Below, in pieces: positions 1-5,009 of a DNA stretch of 5,950 bases. A program made the translations under genes and the position numbers. The notes under the pieces are model-generated. The model had not been told where the DNA came from. It searched no databases and worked only from the letters and a program-made list of their open reading frames with translations. The stretch spans positions 1-5,950 of the forward strand of contig JAFGQJ010000046.1 in the NCBI GenBank assembly GCA_016935715.1. Reading direction: 5' to 3'. The first letter of the stretch is position 1; every line of letters starts with the position of its first letter. Source of the DNA: Spirochaetales bacterium. GTDB taxonomy: Bacteria > Spirochaetota > Spirochaetia > SZUA-6 > DRHE01.

Positions 1-776
1 TAGACGTCTCCCTGGACCCAGCTGCCCAGGCTGGTAACCAGCAGATTGAGCAGCAGTCCCGTGACCGCATTGTCCTTGCGGTTGCTGGTGTACAGCATCA
101 TCTTCTGCTGCTCGCTTATCTGAGTGACCAGGGGAAGCATCTGGGAGGCGCCGCCTTTCTTTATGTGCGTTCGCTGGCGGATCAGCTCCTGCAGCTGGGC
201 CACGGTCAGCGAGTCGCCCTGGGCGGCCGGCTTTTCGACCACTACCTCGACCTCTTTCTTCTCCCCCTCGGCCTTGTCCCCGGCTTCCACAACCACGACG
301 CGCTCTCCGGCGATCTGCCTTCCCACCGCGCGGGCGATCTCCAGCAGCACGTCTATCTTGCCCTGCTTTTCGCTGGAAGCCTGGGCGTCGATTTCCCCGG
401 TAACCACGTCGATCATCTTGGCGGAGATGACGTAGGTGCTTCCCACCCGGGAGGCGTTGGCCACGACCACGAAATCCGCACCCAGGTACTCGCCGGCCTG
501 GCGGACCTCTTCGTTCCGCACGATTCCCGACGACAGCTGGAACTCCTTCTCTCTCAGGACCTGCTCCACGTTCGCCCGGTCGATGACCACGTATTTTCCC
601 GAGTTCACCAGCTCCTCGATGATCTTGTCCGTGACCGGGACGGATACGGTCGGATCCATCCCCGAAGCCAGGATCGTGTCCAGCACCGCCACATGGGGGA
701 GGGAGAATGCGGCGGCGGCGCACACCAGGAGGAACGAGAACACCGCCAGGAATTTGCTGTTCGCTATCATGGTCAA
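1..776 (-). CDS. CsgG-like exported envelope protein, C-terminus cut by window edge
   Basis: Seen: reading from a TTG at 776-774 gives 258 codons before the window edge. The last two bases read TA, so the next codon is Tyr or a stop and the gene may end almost exactly here. A hydrophobic Sec signal spans about residues 8-24, with a likely signal peptidase I site near Ala-Phe-Ser at 23-25. Next comes a CsgG-type alpha/beta domain, about residues 28-130, containing VAVLD, SGKYVVIDR, YLGADFVVV and the 'MIDVVTGEI' strand. A Glu/Lys/Val-rich linker follows (about 150-180), then a helical segment ending in LLLNLLVTSLGSWVQGD. Known: CsgG-domain proteins are periplasmic or outer-membrane-associated, and CsgG itself is the curli exporter. 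Inferred: a spirochaete-type CsgG-like protein with a C-terminal membrane segment, not a true curli exporter, since no curli genes adjoin it. TTG is preferred over the ATG at 770 because AAGGAG lies 5 nt upstream of TTG but 11 nt upstream of ATG. Confidence 0.8.
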   Translation of the reverse strand, partial: MTMIANSKFLAVFSFLLVCAAAAFSLPHVAVLDTILASGMDPTVSVPVTDKIIEELVNSGKYVVIDRANVEQVLREKEFQLSSGIVRNEEVRQAGEYLGADFVVVANASRVGSTYVISAKMIDVVTGEIDAQASSEKQGKIDVLLEIARAVGRQIAGERVVVVEAGDKAEGEKKEVEVVVEKPAAQGDSLTVAQLQELIRQRTHIKKGGASQMLPLVTQISEQQKMMLYTSNRKDNAVTGLLLNLLVTSLGSWVQGDV

Positions 777-787
777 ATCGGCTCCTT
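774..787 (-). promoter_or_regulatory. Ribosome binding site selecting a TTG start for the CsgG-like gene
   Basis: AAGGAG at 787-782 is followed by CCGAT and then TTG at 776-774, a 5-nt spacing. TTG-ACC-ATG are consecutive in-frame codons, so the ATG start would lie 11 nt from the Shine-Dalgarno. The same core, AAGGAG-nCGAT-TTGA, occurs at the argH start. Confidence 0.65.
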
Positions 788-809
788 CAGCGTATCGGAT
801 GTACCCGGA

Positions 810-839
810 ATTATAGTATGCGCCTTCCGGCGAGGTCAA
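810..839 (-). promoter_or_regulatory. Sigma-70-type promoter for the CsgG-like gene
   Basis: Reading leftward, TTGACC (839-834) is followed by an 18-nt spacer and a perfect TATAAT (815-810). Transcription would begin near 803, giving a leader of about 27 nt. The spacer contains an inverted repeat, CGCC-ggaa-GGCG (832-821), which could be chance or a repressor site. The promoter lies just beyond the end of the ankyrin gene, so the CsgG-like gene can be expressed independently of the arginine operon. Confidence 0.75.
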
Positions 840-872
840 CAAAAAAACATTTTCAGGGCGGGGATCGGCGGT

Positions 873-1781
873 CTAGGGCGTACGGGAGCCGAGAAGCTCG
901 ACCACCTGCTCATGCCCCTCAGCCTCGGCCAGTTCTCGAGGGGTAAGCCCCCGGGCGTTCTCCAGACCCGCCGGAGCCCCGAGAAAGAGGAGGTACTCGC
1001 AGAGCTCGAAATCACCCCGCTCGGCGGCCAGGTGAAGGGGTGTGTTTCCCGATTCGTCGGCCGCCCGCACAGAAGCTCCCCTGTCCAGCAGCAGGCGGCA
1101 GGCTTCGAAGTCCCCCTCCGCGGCCGCCAGGTGCAGAGCCGTGCGTCCCCGGTCATTCGGCGCATCGATATCCGCTCCATAAACGAGCAGGAAATCGACC
1201 AGCTGCGGACGGCCCATCATCACGGCGTGGTGCAGCGCGCCGTTGCCCTCCCGGTCCCTTGCTGAAACATCCGCACCCCGGGAGATCAGAACCTCGCAGC
1301 CCGCCTGGTTGCCGGTTCGAGCGGCCCAGATCAGGGGCGTGGCCTTTTCCCTGCGGTCCCGGGAGCCCACCCCGATCGGATTGAGATCGAGCCGCCGCCG
1401 GAAGCTCTCCCAGGGTCCGAGCGCCGCTTCGGTGAACAGATTCCCCTCGGCCCCCTGCTCGAGCAGATACTCGTGGACCTGCTGGTGGGCTCCCCACGCC
1501 GCGTAGCTCAGCGCGTCCCAGCCGCCGGCATCCTGCTCTTCCAGCAGGCCCGGGCGGCGCTCCAGCAATGCGCGTACCCGATCCAGATCCCCCGCCGCCG
1601 CGGCGGCCAGAATCCCTTCGGGCTCTACCCTTTCGACCGCCGGTGGCGCCGCGGCAGAGGGCGCGGTGCGCGAAGGCGCAATCGCACGGCAGGATCCCAG
1701 CAGGGCCAGGAAAAGAAGGCACGGCAGGATCTGCACCAGCGAGGCTAGCCATGCAGCGCGGACGATCTGTCGATTTTTCAT
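873..1781 (-). CDS. Ankyrin-repeat lipoprotein
   Basis: A 302-residue protein of unknown specific role. Seen: a basic N-terminus and a hydrophobic stretch (about residues 9-30) end in Leu-Leu-Gly-Ser-Cys, with Cys31 as the likely lipidated residue. An Ala/Pro-rich linker (about 32-52) follows. Ankyrin units then fill the rest: about 54-87, a degenerate unit 88-120 plus an irregular insert 121-145, and well-formed units near 146-178, 179-211, 212-244 and 245-277, with a C-terminal cap 278-302. The TALHLAA and TPLHLAA helix-start motifs are at 214-220 and 247-253. Known: ankyrin repeats are protein-binding scaffolds. Inferred: a membrane-anchored periplasmic or surface binding protein. Its ATG overlaps the argH stop as ATGA, and a GGGAG Shine-Dalgarno sits 7 nt upstream inside argH, so translation is probably coupled. 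It ends in TAG. No terminator hairpin is seen downstream. Confidence 0.9.
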   Translation of the reverse strand: MKNRQIVRAAWLASLVQILPCLLFLALLGSCRAIAPSRTAPSAAAPPAVERVEPEGILAAAAAGDLDRVRALLERRPGLLEEQDAGGWDALSYAAWGAHQQVHEYLLEQGAEGNLFTEAALGPWESFRRRLDLNPIGVGSRDRREKATPLIWAARTGNQAGCEVLISRGADVSARDREGNGALHHAVMMGRPQLVDFLLVYGADIDAPNDRGRTALHLAAAEGDFEACRLLLDRGASVRAADESGNTPLHLAAERGDFELCEYLLFLGAPAGLENARGLTPRELAEAEGHEQVVELLGSRTP

Positions 1782-3163
1782 AATCCCGCTCCCCCTCCGG
1801 TGTGAAGGCAGACGGGGAATCCCGCCAGGGCTTCGATTTTCTGATCTACTGCCTGTTTTTGAGATGCCAGCAGCTTCCGCCGCTGCCGTACCTGCTTCAC
1901 CGCCTCATCCAGTCCCAGGTTGCCCGTCGTCCCGGGGTAGGTGCGCCTGCGGATCGCCTGGTCCGGATCCCCCCCCTCCAGCGCCCCCAGATCGGTCCCC
2001 ACGACACGGTAGGCGTCCCGGAACGGCATTCCCTGTGCTGCAAGCTCCAGGGCCCGGTCCGTGGCGTAGATGTCCGCGGTGAATCCCTGCCGCAGTCGCT
2101 CCCCGTCGGGCTCGAGCTTCTCGACCACCAGGCCCATTACCCGGACTCCCGCCAGAGACAGGTCCAGGCCGCGCATGAAGGGAGCCTTGGTTTCCTGGAA
2201 GTCCCGGTTGTACCCCGAGGGCAGGGCCCGGATGATGCTCTTCACCTGGGCGCTGCAGCTGCCCACCGTGGCGCTCTTGGCCCGCAGGAGCTCGAGCATG
2301 CAGGGATTCTTCTTCTGGGGCATGATGCTGCTGCCGGCGAACAGCTCGTCGGGAAGGCGGAAATAGCCGAACTCCGGCAATGAGAAGAGGATCAGGTCCT
2401 GGGCAAGCTTGCTCAGCGTCAACATCACCTGTTCGACCGCATCGAGAACGATCGCTTCGAATTTGCCGCGGCTGTTGTTCACGTACAGTACATTGTTCTG
2501 GAGGCGCTCGAAGGCGAGCGATTCGGCCACCATCCGGCGGTCCAGGGGCAGGGGGACGCCGTAGCTGGCCGCCGAACCCAGCGGGCAGCTGTTGTTGAGG
2601 GCGTAGGCGGTATCGACCAGTCTCAGGTCATCCAGCAGCTCCTCCACCCAGGCGCCGGTCCACAGACCGATCGAAGAGGGCATGGCCACCTGCAGGTGGG
2701 TACGCCCGGGCATGGGCAGATCCCCGTAACGCTCCGCGAAATCGAGCAGGACCTGCACCAGATCCAGCACCGCAGCCTGGAACTCGTGCAGGTACGACCG
2801 GGTGTACAGCCGCAGAGCCGCGATGATCTGGTCGTTTCTCGAGCGCCCCGTGTGGATCTTCTTGCCCGCCTCTCCCGCGGTCTCGACCAGGCGGTTTTCG
2901 ATCGCGGTGTGGCAGTCTTCCTCCTCCCTGCGGATCGCAAAACGCCCCTCGCGGCTCAGCCGGATGATCTCCCGCAGCTCCTTCCTCAGCGCCTGGTATT
3001 CCCGGGGCTTCAAAATGTCGATCCTTGCCAGCATCCCGGCATGGGCCAGGCTGGCCACGCAGTCGGCGGCCACCAGGCGCCGGTCCAGCAGCGGATCATC
3101 CCCAACGGTGAACGCCTCGATCAACTCGTTCAGCGTGTACCCCTTGTCCCAGAGCTTGCTCAA
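1778..3163 (-). CDS. argH: Argininosuccinate lyase
   Basis: Cleaves argininosuccinate to arginine and fumarate, the last step of arginine synthesis; cytoplasmic and a homotetramer in the family. Seen: 461 residues, the usual family length. Substrate-binding HTGRSRNDQ is at 104-112, the Thr-His pair of the active site at 155-156, and the fumarase/aspartase-superfamily signature GSSIMPQKKNP at 277-287 with the mobile-loop serine(s) 278-279. The context after the His reads LQVAMPSSIGLW instead of the common LQRAQPV type, which resembles the Bacteroidota-like subgroup as I recall it. The start is TTG at 3163-3161, with AAGGAG 5 nt upstream; no nearer ATG fits and MSKLWDKG is a typical ArgH beginning. 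TTG overlaps the argG stop (TTGA), and the TGA stop overlaps the start of the ankyrin gene (ATGA). The longer reading back to 3436 only runs through argG in another frame. Confidence 0.96.
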   Translation of the reverse strand: MSKLWDKGYTLNELIEAFTVGDDPLLDRRLVAADCVASLAHAGMLARIDILKPREYQALRKELREIIRLSREGRFAIRREEEDCHTAIENRLVETAGEAGKKIHTGRSRNDQIIAALRLYTRSYLHEFQAAVLDLVQVLLDFAERYGDLPMPGRTHLQVAMPSSIGLWTGAWVEELLDDLRLVDTAYALNNSCPLGSAASYGVPLPLDRRMVAESLAFERLQNNVLYVNNSRGKFEAIVLDAVEQVMLTLSKLAQDLILFSLPEFGYFRLPDELFAGSSIMPQKKNPCMLELLRAKSATVGSCSAQVKSIIRALPSGYNRDFQETKAPFMRGLDLSLAGVRVMGLVVEKLEPDGERLRQGFTADIYATDRALELAAQGMPFRDAYRVVGTDLGALEGGDPDQAIRRRTYPGTTGNLGLDEAVKQVRQRRKLLASQKQAVDQKIEALAGFPVCLHTGGGAGL

Positions 3164-4425
3164 ATCGTCTCCTTTTCCCTGCGGAGCCTGGAGGCCCGCA
3201 GCGCCAAAACCTCGAAGGGCAGACCCCTGATTCTGGCCGCGTCGGCGCACCACCTCTGGTCGAACCCGCTCCCCTCGATCGAGCGGATCTCCGGGAAGAA
3301 CAGGGAGGAGGAGGAGCGCTGCCTTTCCATGATCTCCAGGTTCCCCTTGTAGAGTTTCACCTTCACCGTGCCGTTGACCTGTTTCTGGCTGCACTCGATA
3401 AAGGCGTCGAGCTGCTCCTTGAGAGGGTGAAACCACTCACCGTGGTATACCATGGAGGCCCAGCGGTTGTCGACCAGGCGCTTGAACTCCCGCTCCTCCT
3501 TGGTCAGGCATTGGCCCTCCAGATCCGCCTTGACCCTGAGGATAACCTCCGCCGCCGGCGCCTCGTAGATCTCCCGGCTCTTCAGGCCCATGATGCCGTC
3601 TTCGAAGATGTCGATCCGGCCCAGTCCGCAGGCGCCCGCCCGATGGTTCAATCGGTCGATCAGGGTGATCAGATCCAAAGGCTCGCCGTCCAGTGCTGTG
3701 GGCAGTCCCTGCTCGAATGTCATAGAAACGATCTCCGGCCGGTCCGCAGCCCGTTCCGGGGGCACGTGCCACATCCAGATCGAAGCCGGGATCTCCTGGT
3801 TCAGGGCAATCGCACCCGAGGCGATCGAGCGGCACCAGAGGGTCTTGTCGTCTCCCCCGCTGATGATCTCCTCAACGGGGACCCCCCACATCCGGCAGAG
3901 CTCGAGCTCCTCCGAACGGCTCAGGTCGAAGTCCCTAACGGGGACCAGGATCTGCAGCTGGGGAGCGAACATCTTGAATACATTGTGCATCCGGTACTGG
4001 TCATTGCCCCGGCCGGTGGAACCCTCCAGTACGGCGTCACAGCCCAGCTCCACTGCCTTGCGGGCCACCGCCCGGGCGATCAGCTGCCGGGTCATGGAGG
4101 TGGACACCGGGTATCCCCAGTAGCTGCCGTTGGCACGAATGGCCGGCCCCAGCCACTCCCGGCCGAACTGCTCCCGGGCGTCGACGATCAGGGGCCGGAT
4201 CCGAAGCGCGGCACAGCGGCTCTCCGACAGCCCGATCTCCTGCCTGCCCTGCCCCACGTCGACAGTGATGGGGATGATGGACCCGACCCGGTACACCCGC
4301 CGCAGCAGCTCGATCCCCAGGGTGGAATCCAGACCCCCGGAATAGGCGACGGCACATTTCCGTATCTGCGGAACCGCAACAGTCCCTATGCGTTCCAGCA
4401 GCTTCGAGCTCAGCGCTGTGTTCAT
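3160..4425 (-). CDS. argG: Argininosuccinate synthase
   Basis: Joins citrulline and aspartate with ATP to make argininosuccinate, AMP and pyrophosphate; cytoplasmic. Seen: 421 residues, close to the usual 400-450. The N-type ATP pyrophosphatase loop is SGGLDST at 29-35 (most ArgG read SGGLDTS), followed by the strand PITVDVGQG at 52-60. The nucleotide and citrulline-binding region has GSTGRGNDQYR at 135-145. DKTLWCRSI lies at 193-201, LKSREIYEAP at 281-290 and VKLYKGN at 356-362, as in the family's C-terminal domain. The sequence is a divergent subtype, but all landmark motifs are present. The start is ATG at 4425-4423 with AGGAGG 5 nt upstream. An in-frame TTG at 4521 would add 32 residues but lies in the promoter and leader. 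First gene of the argG-argH-ankyrin operon, and it shares TTGA with argH. Confidence 0.96.
   Translation of the reverse strand: MNTALSSKLLERIGTVAVPQIRKCAVAYSGGLDSTLGIELLRRVYRVGSIIPITVDVGQGRQEIGLSESRCAALRIRPLIVDAREQFGREWLGPAIRANGSYWGYPVSTSMTRQLIARAVARKAVELGCDAVLEGSTGRGNDQYRMHNVFKMFAPQLQILVPVRDFDLSRSEELELCRMWGVPVEEIISGGDDKTLWCRSIASGAIALNQEIPASIWMWHVPPERAADRPEIVSMTFEQGLPTALDGEPLDLITLIDRLNHRAGACGLGRIDIFEDGIMGLKSREIYEAPAAEVILRVKADLEGQCLTKEEREFKRLVDNRWASMVYHGEWFHPLKEQLDAFIECSQKQVNGTVKVKLYKGNLEIMERQRSSSSLFFPEIRSIEGSGFDQRWCADAARIRGLPFEVLALRASRLRREKETI
3161..3174 (-). promoter_or_regulatory. Ribosome binding site and TTG start of argH, inside the argG 3' end
   Basis: AAGGAG (3174-3169), then ACGAT, then TTG (3163-3161). 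These bases also encode the last residues of ArgG, Lys-Glu-Thr-Ile, and its TGA stop (3162-3160). The geometry favours ribosomes finishing argG and restarting at argH. Confidence 0.75.
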
Positions 4426-4514
4426 ATCCACCTCCTGCTGCGACCGTTCGTCGGCAGCCACCGCTACCAGGCCGATCCATGCTTGATGGATCAGCGTAGC
4501 GCAGAGGAGGAGAT
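4426..4514 (-). promoter_or_regulatory. Structured argG leader with a three-way junction sequestering the Shine-Dalgarno
   Basis: The predicted transcript from about 4514 can fold into three nested helices. P1 pairs 4510-4502 (CCTCCTCTG) with 4440-4431, nine pairs with one bulged C at 4437, and covers the AGGAGG of argG (4436-4431). P2 pairs 4501-4486 with 4480-4462: 16 pairs including one G-U (4493/4473), a CTG bulge at 4470-4468 and loop CAAGC. P3 is a 4-bp hairpin, CGAC/GTCG (4453-4450 with 4444-4441), directly abutting P1. Pairings were checked base by base by eye. I infer a cis-acting RNA that controls argG translation. The ligand or trigger is unknown, and it matches no riboswitch consensus that I recognise. 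Confidence 0.5.
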
Positions 4515-4520
4515 CAGTCA

Positions 4521-4549
4521 AGTATATTTATGCTATTTTATTGTATAAA
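4521..4549 (-). promoter_or_regulatory. Promoter of the argG-argH-ankyrin operon
   Basis: Reading leftward, TTTATA (4549-4544, 4/6 match to TTGACA) is followed by a 17-nt spacer and TATACT (4526-4521, 5/6 match to TATAAT), inside the most AT-rich stretch of this part of the window. Start of transcription is predicted near 4514, four bases before the leader helix P1. The -35 overlaps the palindrome TAAATATTTA. An alternative, TTGACT (4521-4516) with TACGCT (4498-4493), is weaker in its -10 and would begin inside helix P2. Confidence 0.55.
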
Positions 4550-4555
4550 TATTTA
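4546..4555. repeat. AT-rich palindrome TAAATATTTA over the argG -35 region
   Basis: A perfect 10-bp palindrome at the -35 of the argG promoter, flanked by TG and CA at 4542-4543 and 4558-4559. The position is right for an operator. It loosely recalls the AT-rich ARG boxes bound by ArgR/AhrC, but the conserved TGAAT/ATTCA half-sites are not matched, so ArgR binding is only a possibility. Confidence 0.25.
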
Positions 4556-4556
4556 A

Positions 4557-4847
4557 TCATTCCTGCCGGGTATACCGTCGTTCCCTGCAGTTCGCGATCT
4601 CTTTGAGGGTCGTTCGCACCTGGACTTCGTCCCGGGTACCCTGATCCAGCCGGTTCTGAAGCTCCCCCAGGAAGCGCTCCTCCATGTCGTAGAGGTCGCC
4701 CTCCAGCGAGCCGGACCAGATCAGGCGGAGGAGCTCCCGCCGCTTCTCCCGATAGGAGAGCAGCCGATCCGCCTGCAGGCCGGCCAGGTACCAGCGCACA
4801 TCGTCTATCTCCAGGTCGTATTCGTTCATCAGTTCGGTTATCTTCAC
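4557..4847 (-). CDS. Small charged protein of unknown function
   Basis: I do not recognise this family. Seen from GTG at 4847: 96 residues, rich in Glu, Arg, Asp and Leu, with no signal peptide or membrane segment, so probably cytoplasmic and mostly helical. A first helical segment, about residues 3-35, contains DLEIDDVRWYLAGLQADRLL. A segment with LIWSGSLEGDLYDMEERFLGEL follows at about 42-63, then a Thr/Lys/Arg-rich C-terminus. Third-position GC and clean amino-acid composition support coding over chance. The start is uncertain: GTG 4847, ATG 4829 (90 residues) and TTG 4901 (114 residues) are all in frame, and none has a good Shine-Dalgarno. GTG is chosen because a promoter would start transcription right at it; the TTG lies upstream of that promoter. 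It ends just before the argG promoter and is divergent from htpG. Confidence 0.65.
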   Translation of the reverse strand: MKITELMNEYDLEIDDVRWYLAGLQADRLLSYREKRRELLRLIWSGSLEGDLYDMEERFLGELQNRLDQGTRDEVQVRTTLKEIANCRERRYTRQE

Positions 4848-4853
4848 GAACCG

Positions 4854-4883
4854 AAAATACGCCTGTCCCGCAGCCGCTGTCAA
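4854..4883 (-). promoter_or_regulatory. Promoter of the small unknown gene
   Basis: Perfect TTGACA (4883-4878), an 18-nt spacer, then TATTTT (4859-4854, 4/6 match). Start of transcription would fall at about 4847, the G of the proposed GTG codon, implying a leaderless or nearly leaderless message. Confidence 0.45.
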
Positions 4884-4924
4884 GTGCGCCCGCAGCAGCA
4901 ACCCGGTCCCCAGCCGCTCGGGTT

Positions 4925-4934
4925 TGATCGATCA
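4925..4934. repeat. Palindrome TGATCGATCA between the divergent genes
   Basis: A perfect 10-bp palindrome just upstream of the htpG -35 and behind the promoter of the small unknown gene. It could be an operator, or chance, as the GATCGATC core is simple. It is not a CIRCE heat-shock element: no TTAGCACTC-N9-GAGTGCTAA is present. Confidence 0.25.
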
Positions 4935-4951
4935 GGCATTTTTTAGTATTT

Positions 4952-4979
4952 TTGAGACAGAAATCTCGATATATATACA
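4952..4979 (+). promoter_or_regulatory. Promoter of htpG
   Basis: TTGAGA (4952-4957, 5/6) and TATACA (4974-4979, 4/6) are separated by 16 nt, so transcription should start near 4986. The leader would be about 24 nt and carries AGGAG at 4996-5000, 9 nt before the ATG. It looks like a housekeeping-sigma promoter; no sigma-32-type or CIRCE element is seen. Confidence 0.55.
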
Positions 4980-5009
4980 ACATTCAAACAGCAAGAGGAG
5001 CCAAGCACC

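Noticed and set aside
838..872. T-run (seven T on the minus strand) after the ankyrin gene as a terminator
   Set aside because: No GC-rich hairpin can be formed immediately before the run.
165..1265. Long plus-strand open frame of 366 codons
   Set aside because: Antisense to the CsgG-like and ankyrin genes, which have clear domains, signal sequences and start sites. GC-rich third positions commonly leave the opposite strand open.
4442..4480. Possible arginine leader peptide from the ATG at 4480, with tandem Arg codons
   Set aside because: The frame does not stop in the leader and runs far into argG, unlike an attenuator peptide.
4426..4521. 32-residue N-terminal extension of ArgG from a TTG at 4521
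   Set aside because: It overlaps the predicted -10 and the structured leader, and the internal ATG has a much better Shine-Dalgarno (AGGAGG, 5 nt).
3427..4548. Plus-strand open frame of 373 codons
   Set aside because: Fully antisense to argG, with Pro/Asp/Gln/Leu-biased composition and no recognisable motif.
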